This document shows positions 44,432-54,494 of a DNA stretch of 58,654 nucleotides, in pieces (position 1 is the stretch's first letter; every line of letters starts with the position of its first letter). The position numbers and the translations under genes are program-made. Origin of the DNA: an uncultured bacterium (GTDB lineage: Bacteria > Verrucomicrobiota > Kiritimatiellia > CAIKKV01 > CAITUY01). Location of the stretch: positions 1 to 58,654 of the forward strand of contig CAIVSY010000111.1 of assembly GCA_903908715.1 (NCBI GenBank), written 5' to 3'. The notes under the pieces were generated by a model that saw only the letters and a list, made by a program, of their open reading frames with translations, was not told the origin of the DNA and made no database searches.

Positions 44432-45222
44432 GGTCTCTGCTTCTCCTGTTTCACCAATTCCGCCAAACGGGCCACAAACCCGTTGTATTGACTCTGCAAT
44501 TCGACTCGCTTCTCCTGCAATGACTGGAAGTCTGTGTTCTTCGCCAATTCACTTTCATACGCACGCGCCGCGGCCTCGCGCGCTTCCATTACACGGGAAA
44601 AATCGGCTTTTTCCTTCCGGGCATTCGCCTCGGCCGCCACCATTTCCCCATGAATAGCCAGCAATTCATCGCGCAACGGGTCGGTTTGTTCCCCCTGCCC
44701 GGATTTCGTCATCTGGCTGACAAACGCCTGCTTCGCCTTTTCCAGCTTTGCCCGCAGTTCCTGCATTTCGGGCATGGCGCCGACCAGGGTTTCATACTCC
44801 GCATCCGCCTTCTGCCGCGCTTCGAACGCCTCGCGCGCAGGCGCGGATTCGGAGCGGATCTTCTGTTCCAATGCCGCCAGATCGCCTGTACTCTTCTCCA
44901 GTTCGACCACCGTCTTCTCAGCCGCCGTCCTGACCCAGCGCTGCGCGTTCTCATACATCCGCGCACGGGCCTTCTTCATGGATTCGTCGTCCGCCTTCAC
45001 CTGTTCCGGCGTCCGGGGACCCCGCTTTGCAAACGGGGCGGGCACCGGCTGACCCGCCTTGGTAAACAGCTGGGTCATCACAGGTTCCACAGGCTTGGCA
45101 ACCGCAGCTTCCTTTGCCTTCACGGCAACCTTCTCCTTGCCCTTTCCAGCCGGCGGCTCCTGCCTGGAGCATCCGGCCAAAAGGAAGGCAAGGCACAAGA
45201 ATGCGTATCCAATCGGCCTCAT
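44428..45222 (-). CDS. Coiled-coil lipoprotein
   Basis: A 264-residue protein with signal MRPIGYAFLCLAFLLAGC (lipobox LAGC). A Lys/Ala/Glu-rich linker (to about 60) leads into long charged helices with heptad spacing (about 75-255: AALEQKIRSESAPAREAFEA and similar), a probable coiled coil. It sits between the two giant secreted-protein genes, 44 bp after the first and overlapping the second by four bases, so it may help export or anchor them. Start chosen at ATG 45222 because it begins the signal peptide; the frame extends to 45285. Confidence 0.75.
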   Translation of the reverse strand: MRPIGYAFLCLAFLLAGCSRQEPPAGKGKEKVAVKAKEAAVAKPVEPVMTQLFTKAGQPVPAPFAKRGPRTPEQVKADDESMKKARARMYENAQRWVRTAAEKTVVELEKSTGDLAALEQKIRSESAPAREAFEARQKADAEYETLVGAMPEMQELRAKLEKAKQAFVSQMTKSGQGEQTDPLRDELLAIHGEMVAAEANARKEKADFSRVMEAREAAARAYESELAKNTDFQSLQEKRVELQSQYNGFVARLAELVKQEKQRP

Positions 45223-45266
45223 AGTTCTCACGTCAATCGACATTCCTTGCTGTCTCCATCCAAACA

Positions 45267-48200
45267 TCAGGGCGCATTGATCCACAGGATCCGGAAGAAC
45301 TCCAACCGGTTCGTCTCCGGCGTCGTGTTCGTCCAGATCAGCATGCCGTTAACCGGCGATGTGACCGCCCCCACATCGATCCACAGGTTCGTCTGCAGTA
45401 AATTCGTCGAGCTCTGAATGTGATAAATGCCGTCCAGCACCGCCTCCCACGACAAGGCCTGCGGGAATCCGTTGAATCCTGCGATGGAAAGCGAGGAGAC
45501 CGTCCCGACCGTGAACAATGACGATGCCATCGTTGGATCCAAGTCCAGACTGTACCCTTCCATATCCACTGCACCACCGACATAGGCGTTAACCGCCCCG
45601 TCATCCCCCGACTGGACCGTGTAATCGTAATACCAGGTCGAGGCGTCACTCATGACCATCGGTGCCTGCCACAGGAACGCGCCGCCATCCAACGTCAGTT
45701 TCGGCCCCGGAATATTCGTGACCGGCTCGCTGAAAGCAGCCGTTACGCGCACAACCATGCCAGGCAACACCGACGCACCTGCATCGCTGGTGATCAGGAC
45801 CGTCGGCGGCGCAACCGATGAACTGCCGGCACTCGCCGGATTCAGCCCGTGCGCCACATCCCAGCCGTCGCTGGCCCCGTTGCCGTTCGTGTCGCGCTGC
45901 TGCGGATCGGTGTTCAACCGGTATTCGCCGATATTCAGCAGGCCATCGCCATCCGGATCCTCAAAGGCATCCGCGGAGTTGTGGCAATCCAGTCCGTGCA
46001 ATTCCTCCCAGACATCCTCCATGCCGTCCTTGTCCCCATCCAGGACAACCCGCAGTTTCTGCACCCGGTTATTGAATGTATCGGCCACATAGATGATCCC
46101 GTCATCCATGGCAGGCGCAACGCCCTGGGGTGCCCTGAACTGGCCGGAACCGGATCCGCTGGACCCGAGTAACGCAATGGATTCCACAACCGGCGCAGCA
46201 GCAACATCCAATACCTGGAGCCGGCTGCCGCCCGTTTCCGCCACATACAGGCGCCCGCCAACCCCGAGGCTCACATCGCGCGGCTCCTTGAATTGCGCCG
46301 CATTCGTCCCGTAGGAACCAAAGGCCCAGGAAAAAGTTCCGTCGGAAAGGAAACCCTGGATCCTGTGATTGCCGGAATCCGCGACATACACCTCACCCGC
46401 CGTGCCCGCATCCACCCCAAGGGGGCGCATGAAAGAACCATCACCGGTGCCCGGCGTCGTGCCGATCAAGGTGACAGGATCCGATACGGAAGGGTAGATG
46501 TGGATACTGTGGTTGGCATAGAAATCCGTCGGATGACTGTCCGCCACAAGGAAGCTGTTACCTGTCATCAGGGAGGCGTTATACGGCGCCCGGAAGAAAA
46601 GGTTGCCATTTGTAGCCACCCCCTGCGTGCCGGCGGACCAGAGATAGGTCAACTGGCCTGAGACGGGATCCACCGAGAACATCGTAATCCGGTAGTTCAG
46701 GGTGTCGGCCACCAGCAGTCTTGTGCCATCCTCGCTAACGGTTAATCCCTGGGGCCCTTTGAACTGGTTCGTCGCCGTCCCGAAGGAACCATACTGGAAC
46801 AAACGCGTGGTCAAGGCACGATTCCAGACCTCGACACGGTTGTTACCGCTGTCCGCAATAAACACCAGGTTGCTCGACACAGCCACACGTCCAGGCCGGT
46901 TCAAACCGTTAACCGCAGCCTCCATCGTCACCGAGGCAGGCAAGGGCAGTATGGGCCGATCCGGATCGATGCCGAAAACCGCACACCACGCATCCGGAAT
47001 GGAATCGCCATCCCGATCCACCATGTCCAACAGACTTGCCCCGGGGAAATTCAACACGCGGGATACACCCCATCCCCCGAAATCAATCGTCTCATCCGGC
47101 AACAACCGCACCGCCCGCAACGCGGAATCCCCATAGGCGGCGGAATCGGCAAAAGCGGATCGATCCCATGCGCGCACGAAGATCATCGAGTTACTGGCAA
47201 GGCCATGGCACACGACACGGGAGAACAATCCCGCATCCCGCACCACACCGCCTTCACCAAACCGGCCAACCGTGGAAGCATCTACCGCACCAGCCAGGAT
47301 CCGATCGTCGCCGGTTACCCCGCCATCAACCCGTGGAACATCCGCCACTCCATTGGATCCGGCATAGATCACCTGGAACAGGCAGGACCCCGGACCACCA
47401 TCCCCCGGCAACGCATCGCCAATCCAGTTGGTCACGCCACCCGAGTTACCCACGGTCAGAACATGGGGCGCACTCACACCGGACCCCGTCACGGTAAACA
47501 ACGCTGTGTCGGAAGACAACACGCACCGCCCGGCTCTTGCCTGATGATTGAACGTCAGGACACCGGTATCGAAACTCCCGGCTGAACCCAGTTCAACCTG
47601 GACCGGCGCGGCGCCGGTTGCCACACCGCCCGCCGCCACATTCCCGTACCAGACAGGCGTGCCGTTCGTGATCACCACTCCGGAATCAGCGCAGGTGACA
47701 AAACCCATCACGTTCGATTCCCCCGAAGCCGTGGAATTGTAGATCGACCATGCGACAGGAACCGTTGTCCCCGCAGCACCGTTGTCAGGGGCCATCGATG
47801 TCACGTAAATGCCCGGAGGCTGCTGACTCTGGATCGCGACATCATCCACATACATCGGGATCAGGTCGCCTGCCAAATACGCCAGGGCACGGAACCGTAC
47901 GCGCAAGAGGCGGTTCCCGAACTGATCGTCATCAAGCTCAATATCCTGCCGCACCCACGTGTTCGACGTGCTTTGATAGATTCCGCCGGGTGTTACGTCC
48001 ACCCATCCATACCCGTTATGGACCTCGACCCTGCCCAGCGAATACATCCCCGCCTCGATCCATAACTGGAAACTCAGCAGCGGGCGCGACCCGACACGGA
48101 TCACCGGGGATTCGATCCAGGCATCCAACCGCTTTGCATAGGGGCCATCCATCGTCCCCAGGCACTTGCTGCCGCTGACCGCCGACAGCGGTCCGGCCCA

Positions 48201-50396
48201 TGTTAATCCGTACACGGGTACACCCCAACGCCACCCAACCGTCGTATAGTCCTCAAACTCCTGCGTGGAGGCCGTCCAATCCGTGGCTAAACCCTCGAAA
48301 TCTTCCTGATAATCCGTCCGGAGAAAGGGCAGGGTGTAGTTGTACCGGTACTCCGGATTCGGGTTCAGATTACCGCTCGCATCGGTCAAACTGGCCGCAG
48401 GGATGGTAAGGGACAGGCTCCCATACTGACCTGCGATATCAAACGTCGCCTCATACCGGCGCCCCGCCACAACTTCATCCAAAGAGGCCAGACTCGCACC
48501 GCCCTGAATGTTACTGCTGTATACCAGATCGCCCGCCTCGAAACCAAGAACACTCTCGTCAAACAGGATATCCACAATAATCCGGGTCCCGTCCGCGCTG
48601 AGGCTCCCGCTCAGGGTGCACTGCGGCGGCAGGGTGTCTCCCATATCCATCTGCTCGACAACAAAGTCCGCACTCTGCACCCCGCCGCCTGATGCCGTTA
48701 TACGGAAACTGGCCGTATCGTTGATCATGTCGGCATCATTCAAAGCCCCCACGGCAAAGGTCTGGGCATTTGACCAGTCGGCGGGGGTAAAGGTCAGCGA
48801 CGGGCTGCCAACGAGGTAGAGATTTGAACTGCCCGACAGCCAGGAAATCGTTATGACAGTGTTGGTTTCCACCGGACGGTAAAGACTGACCGCAACATTG
48901 GTGGTGCCGTTTTCCCTGACATAAACACGAGGCGGATCAACGACCGGATAATTATCCACCACCGAATAATCAGCCAGCACGACCAGGTTGGTGGCAACAA
49001 TGCTGTTCACACGGACCTGGGAATTGGACCCGTTGTAGAAAGAACTGTTCGGCGTTGAACTTGGCGTAAACTCCTTCCCGGCCCCATAGAAATCGCCTGC
49101 GTCCGCATTCGCGCCAGCCTCGATCTCCTCCAACCCGTCCGCCTCCATCAAACGCAACAGCTTGTGGGCAGTAAAGGAATTGTCGTACTGGTAGTCGGTC
49201 CCGCCGCCGTTCAAACGCGAATCCACGTGCCACACCACAAGACCGGAACCCGGAAGATTCTTGTCATTGTTCACCTTCTGGCGGTTCTGAACCATGAAAT
49301 ACTCGCTGAAAGCCGTCGATCCCGTGTACCCGCCCGCCAAGGCAACGGCTTCGGGATAATCGGCGGAATTCTGCTGGGGAAACTGGCTTAACGACGAGGT
49401 CACTACCGTAGGCGTAAGCCAATCCAGGATGAACTTGCTGAAGCAATTGTGGTCACAATAATTGGCATCCATCATATCCATGCCGCCGACACCACCATCC
49501 GGACCAACGCTGCCATCATAATCGTAATAGTCCGGCAACCCGAGGGCGTGGCCGGTCTCATGAATAATCACGTCCGCATAATAGGGACTGCCAACCGGAT
49601 TGGACTCCCATTGCCACGAGAAAGAGAAAAACCGCACACCATCCAGCGTCAGGTTGGCGGAGTACAATTCCCATTGATACCCCCACCAGAAATTGGCCCA
49701 TCCATTATCAGGCCCCGCCCAAAGAACCGCGAAATAATCAATCCTGCCATCCCCGTTGTTGTCGAATTGGGAGTAATTGATACTGGCATCAAAATGCTCA
49801 GCCACCTCCTTGATGATCTGGTAATTCGCCTCATTGCCGGTCCCGTAGGTATCCGTATACCAGTCCCGCGGATGAGCCATGGTGTACCATCCCAACGCAC
49901 TACCATTGATGGTCAATTGACCATACGATGAACGCTGATAGAACTTCGTCAGGCTTTCGAGCGGAAACTCCGCAGGCAGTCCCGCGCCAAACAACTTGTT
50001 GGTAATGGACTCAAAGGAATTGACGTGCGGTTTGTCCGGAAAATCAATGAGGAAGCACAGCACATTGTTGGTGCCCTTCGTCGGCATCCCGCGCCAGGCC
50101 GGCGGAGGAAGCTTGCCGGGGTCCTCGCCCTTGGCCAGCACGGCAAGCTTCGCTTGCGCATATTCCAGCAACTCGGGCCTGATCTTGTCATTCCCATACG
50201 CGGAAGCCCGCATCTGGCGGAGCATCATTTCATCCGGATCCTGCCGAAGTTGATCCAGTTCACCCGGCCTCGGTCGCTCCAAAGCACAAGCACTGGCGGC
50301 AACAAAGAGGGAGATCCCGAGAAAAACCCTCAAAGCCGTAGGCGAAAGAAAAAAGTGTTTTCTTCGAGCAGCAAGTCTCACCGTACAGCCCTCCAT
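45267..50396 (-). CDS. Secreted M6 metalloprotease with NHL and Ig-like modules
   Basis: About 1709 residues from ATG 50396. Signal peptide is likely MEGCTVRLAARRKHFFLSPT through LFVAASACA. An immune-inhibitor-A type M6 peptidase domain follows with zinc motif HETGHALGLPDYYDYD near residue 280. Calx-beta-like module at about 490-575, a MAM/carbohydrate-binding-like stretch near 700-830, NHL-type propeller repeats at about 1150-1440 (KGPQGLTVSEDGTRLLVADT, ADSGNHRIQGF), TSP3-like repeats near 1450, and a C-terminal module with YHIQSSTNLLQTNLW. The frame is open up to 50771, but that extension is not convincing. It heads the operon with the coiled-coil lipoprotein and the giant protein. Confidence 0.87.
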   Translation of the reverse strand: MEGCTVRLAARRKHFFLSPTALRVFLGISLFVAASACALERPRPGELDQLRQDPDEMMLRQMRASAYGNDKIRPELLEYAQAKLAVLAKGEDPGKLPPPAWRGMPTKGTNNVLCFLIDFPDKPHVNSFESITNKLFGAGLPAEFPLESLTKFYQRSSYGQLTINGSALGWYTMAHPRDWYTDTYGTGNEANYQIIKEVAEHFDASINYSQFDNNGDGRIDYFAVLWAGPDNGWANFWWGYQWELYSANLTLDGVRFFSFSWQWESNPVGSPYYADVIIHETGHALGLPDYYDYDGSVGPDGGVGGMDMMDANYCDHNCFSKFILDWLTPTVVTSSLSQFPQQNSADYPEAVALAGGYTGSTAFSEYFMVQNRQKVNNDKNLPGSGLVVWHVDSRLNGGGTDYQYDNSFTAHKLLRLMEADGLEEIEAGANADAGDFYGAGKEFTPSSTPNSSFYNGSNSQVRVNSIVATNLVVLADYSVVDNYPVVDPPRVYVRENGTTNVAVSLYRPVETNTVITISWLSGSSNLYLVGSPSLTFTPADWSNAQTFAVGALNDADMINDTASFRITASGGGVQSADFVVEQMDMGDTLPPQCTLSGSLSADGTRIIVDILFDESVLGFEAGDLVYSSNIQGGASLASLDEVVAGRRYEATFDIAGQYGSLSLTIPAASLTDASGNLNPNPEYRYNYTLPFLRTDYQEDFEGLATDWTASTQEFEDYTTVGWRWGVPVYGLTWAGPLSAVSGSKCLGTMDGPYAKRLDAWIESPVIRVGSRPLLSFQLWIEAGMYSLGRVEVHNGYGWVDVTPGGIYQSTSNTWVRQDIELDDDQFGNRLLRVRFRALAYLAGDLIPMYVDDVAIQSQQPPGIYVTSMAPDNGAAGTTVPVAWSIYNSTASGESNVMGFVTCADSGVVITNGTPVWYGNVAAGGVATGAAPVQVELGSAGSFDTGVLTFNHQARAGRCVLSSDTALFTVTGSGVSAPHVLTVGNSGGVTNWIGDALPGDGGPGSCLFQVIYAGSNGVADVPRVDGGVTGDDRILAGAVDASTVGRFGEGGVVRDAGLFSRVVCHGLASNSMIFVRAWDRSAFADSAAYGDSALRAVRLLPDETIDFGGWGVSRVLNFPGASLLDMVDRDGDSIPDAWCAVFGIDPDRPILPLPASVTMEAAVNGLNRPGRVAVSSNLVFIADSGNNRVEVWNRALTTRLFQYGSFGTATNQFKGPQGLTVSEDGTRLLVADTLNYRITMFSVDPVSGQLTYLWSAGTQGVATNGNLFFRAPYNASLMTGNSFLVADSHPTDFYANHSIHIYPSVSDPVTLIGTTPGTGDGSFMRPLGVDAGTAGEVYVADSGNHRIQGFLSDGTFSWAFGSYGTNAAQFKEPRDVSLGVGGRLYVAETGGSRLQVLDVAAAPVVESIALLGSSGSGSGQFRAPQGVAPAMDDGIIYVADTFNNRVQKLRVVLDGDKDGMEDVWEELHGLDCHNSADAFEDPDGDGLLNIGEYRLNTDPQQRDTNGNGASDGWDVAHGLNPASAGSSSVAPPTVLITSDAGASVLPGMVVRVTAAFSEPVTNIPGPKLTLDGGAFLWQAPMVMSDASTWYYDYTVQSGDDGAVNAYVGGAVDMEGYSLDLDPTMASSLFTVGTVSSLSIAGFNGFPQALSWEAVLDGIYHIQSSTNLLQTNLWIDVGAVTSPVNGMLIWTNTTPETNRLEFFRILWINAP

Positions 50397-50855
50397 AACC
50401 ACCATAAGAACACCGGCAATCCTTCCGTACGCGCTCAAAACGGCACAAGCCAGCCACACCCCGCCCCAGCATCGGACAACCCGGAAGGGCCAGCCAAAGC
50501 ACACGGTTCGCTCAAAACGGCTTCCCTCATAAATAACAAAGAGACGCCCGACCCTGCCGGACGCCGCTACAAGACAAGGATGACCACAAAAGAAAATATA
50601 TTGCGAGAAGACATCAACAGCAAGCCATTTCAGACATCTTTTCAAAAATTTTGCACAACCCGCCACTCTTTCGAAAGTGAAACTCATTTTCGTACCAACC
50701 GGAAAAACCGTACCCTGCCGCTTCCACCACCCCCCCCCTGATCCCCTCTCACTCTCCACCTTTTCCCCCAAACCGCAATCTTAAACGCAATTTTATGCGG
50801 CAGAACGGATTATGATTAAGATTATCGCCTTAGCAGGAACAATGCGGTTTAAGAC

Positions 50856-51137
50856 ACCCTCACCCCAGCCCTCTCCCGTCCAGGGAGAGGGAGGCATGAC
50901 TTCCCGGCTATCCCATCAAGGCAGGGAAATTCGGGATCTTTGCAGGGCTCCAGCGGTGTCACCTGCGGGTGACGGCATAAAAGGAGTCGTTGCACATCCT
51001 CTCCCCTTGCGGGAGAGGATCGAGGTGAGGGGTTCGCTTCCAGGCAGCTGAATCGTTCCGGCGGAACAATCCCACTCTCCCCCTGCCCCTCTCCCGTCCA
51101 GGGAGAGGGAATTTAAATGGTTGCAAGGGTCCAGCGG
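50856..51137. repeat. Cluster of CTCTCCC/GGGAGAG hairpin repeats in a gene-free gap
   Basis: Within the 50397-51276 gap, hairpin units lie at 50856-50893, 50997-51032 and 51071-51110. Two are followed by a second diverged repeat (CTCCAGCGGTGTCACCT near 50948 and GTCCAGCGGCATCACCT near 51129). GTCACCTGCGGGTGAC near 50958 is a perfect small hairpin. The rest of the gap shows no gene; it must contain the promoter of the secretome operon. Confidence 0.75.
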
Positions 51138-51276
51138 CATCACCTCCTGGCGAAAAAAGCGCCTGCAACAAAACAGAATATACAAGAGTATATTATGGTA
51201 AATGATGATTGCAACAATCCAGAGTTACCTATGAGGAAATTCCCTGACTTGCACTGGCACAGGACGGAATCTTCTG

Positions 51277-52602
51277 TCAGGCTGCCTTGATGTATCCCCA
51301 TTCGATCAACCGCTGGCGAGCGTATTCGGCATTCTCCCCCTCCGCCCCACCGGACTGCAAATACCGGTTGTACCGCTCCGCTGATTCCTCTTTCCGTCCC
51401 AATCCTTCCAGGCTGCGTCCTTCGTAAAATATCGTATTGGGGTTCCCGGCAAGCATGGACTCGTAGCGGTGAAAGGATTCATATGCGGTGTCATATCGCT
51501 TTTGAGCCAGGGCCGCCATGCCCCCGACAAACCAGCATTGTGGCTCCGACGGATATATCTCCTGAGCCAGCCTTGCATGCCGGAATGCATCGGCACCCCG
51601 CTTGGCGGTAAGATGATACCGGGCCATCAACAATTGACCCGCATAGTCACCCGGCACTTCCTTGAGGGCCCGTTCAAGCAACCCGACTGCCTCGTTCATC
51701 CGCCCCTCTGCAAGGGCTTCCTCGCCCTTTTGCATGAGCTCGATCGCCGCACGCTTCTCCCTCAGCCGTGCGGTACAATCCATGTAACGATCCTTGCCAA
51801 CCTTCTGGCCGCGCGCCTCGCTAAACCGGCCTTGCACACGGTTCACGGCGGTTTCATACCGCTCATCGCTCATGGGATGGGTTGCGAAAAGCCTCAAGAC
51901 TATATTGGGCTTCTCGTGGCCGAGCCGCCGAAGAAGATCCATCAGGTCAATCATGCCCTGTGGCGTATAGCCGGCACGAACCATGTAGTCCATGCCCAAC
52001 GCATCCGCCTCCCGTTCATTCGCCCGGCTGTACCTCGCCAGCAATGCCCCCGCCCCCAACCCGCCCAAACCGGCCGCCAGCGCAGCCTTATCCTCGTCCT
52101 TGCGCCCAAGATACAGCGCCGCACCCATCACCGCCAGTTGGGCCAGGACGCCCCACGACATGGCCTGCGCCGTGTGCCGGGCATTGACATGCCCGATCTC
52201 ATGCCCGAGTACGGCAGCCAGTTCGGACTCACTCTGCATCCCCAGCATCATCCCCCGCGTGATCGCCATGCTGCCGCCCGGAAACGTGTAAGCATTGACA
52301 TAGACGGCATTGACCGCACGGAAGGAATACGGCATCCCCGGTCGATGCGATAACGCCGCCAGGGAACCACCAACCTCCGCAATGTACGCGTTGAGCCCTG
52401 CGTCCTGCACAGCCCCGTAATCTGCGGAGAACTGATGCGGGGAAGCCTCCCTGTCCGTGGAAATCTCTCCGCTCTCGCCCACCAGGTCGAGCATCCGCCT
52501 CCCGTTGGCGGGATTGGTGGCACACCCCGCCGCAAACGCCAGCGAGGAAAGAGAACTTAAAACCAGGAAATCCCGCCGAGACAACGCCTTTTGTCCTGCC
52601 AT
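51277..52602 (-). CDS. M48 family metalloprotease with TPRs (BepA-like), lipoprotein
   Basis: A 441-residue exported zinc protease. A twin-arginine-like start SRRDFLVLSSL leads to lipobox FAAGC. The active site is VLGHEIGHVNARHT (HExxH) with the third ligand in YSRANEREADALGMDY. The C-terminal half (about 280-440) is helical with TPR-like repeats. This is the architecture of BepA/YfgC, which degrades misassembled outer-membrane proteins in the periplasm. ATG at 52602 is preferred to the TTG just before it. It lies 18 bp after the GAF-protein gene. Confidence 0.9.
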   Translation of the reverse strand: MAGQKALSRRDFLVLSSLSSLAFAAGCATNPANGRRMLDLVGESGEISTDREASPHQFSADYGAVQDAGLNAYIAEVGGSLAALSHRPGMPYSFRAVNAVYVNAYTFPGGSMAITRGMMLGMQSESELAAVLGHEIGHVNARHTAQAMSWGVLAQLAVMGAALYLGRKDEDKAALAAGLGGLGAGALLARYSRANEREADALGMDYMVRAGYTPQGMIDLMDLLRRLGHEKPNIVLRLFATHPMSDERYETAVNRVQGRFSEARGQKVGKDRYMDCTARLREKRAAIELMQKGEEALAEGRMNEAVGLLERALKEVPGDYAGQLLMARYHLTAKRGADAFRHARLAQEIYPSEPQCWFVGGMAALAQKRYDTAYESFHRYESMLAGNPNTIFYEGRSLEGLGRKEESAERYNRYLQSGGAEGENAEYARQRLIEWGYIKAA

Positions 52603-52620
52603 CAATCCCTCATCCCCATC

Positions 52621-53637
52621 TTATAATCTTGCAACATGAATCCCGCCGGCGGCCGCTTCACCCGCCTCCACCAGGGACTTGCCCAATGCGCCGACAACCG
52701 CCTGCAAGGGAGTCCGCTTTGCCGCCGCGCTTTCCAGAACCAGTATGCCACAAGGCACGCGGATGGCAATGTTTGTGCCGGAGCCAATTTCACGGACAGC
52801 TTGCTCGCGCACGACATTCACGAGGTTCAACGCCTCGGGCTCCGTCATCCCGGAGAGGCACAGGATCAGCCGGTCCGCACTGTACCTGGCCAACAAATCC
52901 ATCTCGCGCGTCTGGCGCCCGATGATCTTCCCGAGTTGTTCCAGCACCGCATGCGCCCGGTCAATCCCATAGGTATCGAGGAAATCGCGGAAACACGGCA
53001 AGTGCAGAAGGACCATCACAAGCGGGTAACTATGCACCTCCGCCCGCTTACACTCGCGCCCCAGCGCGGCGACAAACGAACCGTACTTGAGCGTGCCGGT
53101 TGCATCATCACGCGGGGAAAGCTGCTTGCGTTCCTGCAACAGCTCGAACTTGACCATCAGGCTCCCGATGAGAAACCCGATGACCTGCAGATGGAGCAAG
53201 TCGGCCTCCCCGAAACCGGCCTGGTCAAGCCGGTCACAAAACAGATACCCCACACTGCGGTGGTTCTTTATAACCGGAGCAATCACCACTGATTTGAAGT
53301 CGTGTTCCATCCGGATCTCCCGGCAGGCGGCATCGGTCAGGTCCGCCCGCGAGATCAGCAGGGGCTCCTGGCTCAACAGCATGGCATCAATATGCGAGCC
53401 GGGCGATTTCTTGTGGAATTCCTTGATGTAGGAGTAGCTGATCTGGCGCGACATCTTTATGCGCGCCTCATTGGTGTCGTCATCAATCAACACCAGCGCC
53501 ACACTCTGCGAAGGGAAATAGGTCTTCATGCTGTCGAGGATCCCATGCAGGGCCTCCTCCATCGACAACGCACCATCCGCCTCTCGCAGAACATGCACCA
53601 GCCATCCGCCCAGTGTAGGTTCCATCGGGTTTGTCAT
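52621..53637 (-). CDS. GAF-domain protein with degenerate GGDEF domain
   Basis: A 338-residue cytosolic protein. Residues about 20-180 read as a GAF sensor (VALVLIDDDTNEARI, FKSVVIAPVIKNHRSVGYLF). The second half has the diguanylate-cyclase fold (GTLKYGSFVAALGREC, VMVLLHLPCFRDFLDTYG, MDLLARYSADRLILCL), but the GGDEF loop reads YSADR. It can therefore hardly make cyclic di-GMP and may be a receptor or scaffold. ATG 53637 has GGGAGGTG before it. The frame extension upstream lacks support. Confidence 0.8.
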   Translation of the reverse strand: MTNPMEPTLGGWLVHVLREADGALSMEEALHGILDSMKTYFPSQSVALVLIDDDTNEARIKMSRQISYSYIKEFHKKSPGSHIDAMLLSQEPLLISRADLTDAACREIRMEHDFKSVVIAPVIKNHRSVGYLFCDRLDQAGFGEADLLHLQVIGFLIGSLMVKFELLQERKQLSPRDDATGTLKYGSFVAALGRECKRAEVHSYPLVMVLLHLPCFRDFLDTYGIDRAHAVLEQLGKIIGRQTREMDLLARYSADRLILCLSGMTEPEALNLVNVVREQAVREIGSGTNIAIRVPCGILVLESAAAKRTPLQAVVGALGKSLVEAGEAAAGGIHVARL

Positions 53638-53705
53638 GATGCACCTCCCTTGTGCAACGATTGTAGCGCAACGGCTGGAAATGCCAACCCCTTTCGCCGG
53701 AAATG

Positions 53706-54479
53706 TCAGGAAACCAGCACCCGCTCCACATCGCCTGTCCAGCACTCCTCCTCGATACCGGATGCCAAACGGATACGCAGGCGTCCCGCCTCATCAATAC
53801 CCAGGTATCTCCCCTCGAGGACCTGCCCGTTCCCCATCACCCGCACCTCCCGGCCGGCCAGCCAGTCATGCCGCTCCCACACGTCCCGCATCTGCACCAG
53901 CCCATGCGCCATAACGCCGGAAACCTGCCGGGAAAACGCGACCAGCAAACAGGCCAGAACCCCTTCCTCATCCACCCTCCGCCCGGTCGCCAATTGCAGA
54001 GAAATGGCCGGCCGGTCCAACGCAAAACCCGCCAGGTCTGCCCCGGAAAGATTGACGTTAAGCCCGACACCGACGACAAAATCCCCGTCCGACCCCGCCT
54101 GTTCCACCAGGATGCCGGCAATCTTCCGGTCGCCGACCATGACATCATTGGGCCATTTGAGCCGGCCATCCACGCCCTGTTCCGAAAGGGTCTCCAAAAG
54201 CGCACACGCGGCCAGCTGTCCAAGATTCGGCCCGAACGGAATCAGCCGCTTGTCCCTCAGAACCACGGAAAAGGTCAGGCTGCCATTGGATACGGAACAC
54301 CATTTACGGTCCAGCCGCCCGCGACCGGAAAGCTGGCGCCGCGTCCACACCACATCGCCGTTCCGGAGCCCGACAAGATTCCCGAGCGCCCAGGTGTTGG
54401 TCGAGGGAAGCTCATCGAAGGCAAGCAGCCGGGCCTGCGGATCGAACGGGGAAGGCGTCGATTGTAGAATCCTCGACAC
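53706..54479 (-). CDS. birA: Biotin--[acetyl-CoA carboxylase] ligase
   Basis: A 257-residue biotin-protein ligase without the N-terminal DNA-binding domain, so an enzyme and not a repressor. Signatures: DELPSTNTWA, the biotinyl-AMP loop SGRGRLDRKW, LKWPNDVMVGDRKIAGILVE and GVGLNVN. It attaches biotin to carboxylase carrier protein. GTG at 54479, 9 bp after GAGG, is the likely start; a TTG at 54488 is in frame. Confidence 0.92.
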   Translation of the reverse strand: MSRILQSTPSPFDPQARLLAFDELPSTNTWALGNLVGLRNGDVVWTRRQLSGRGRLDRKWCSVSNGSLTFSVVLRDKRLIPFGPNLGQLAACALLETLSEQGVDGRLKWPNDVMVGDRKIAGILVEQAGSDGDFVVGVGLNVNLSGADLAGFALDRPAISLQLATGRRVDEEGVLACLLVAFSRQVSGVMAHGLVQMRDVWERHDWLAGREVRVMGNGQVLEGRYLGIDEAGRLRIRLASGIEEECWTGDVERVLVS

Positions 54480-54494
54480 GCGTCCCAACCTCGT

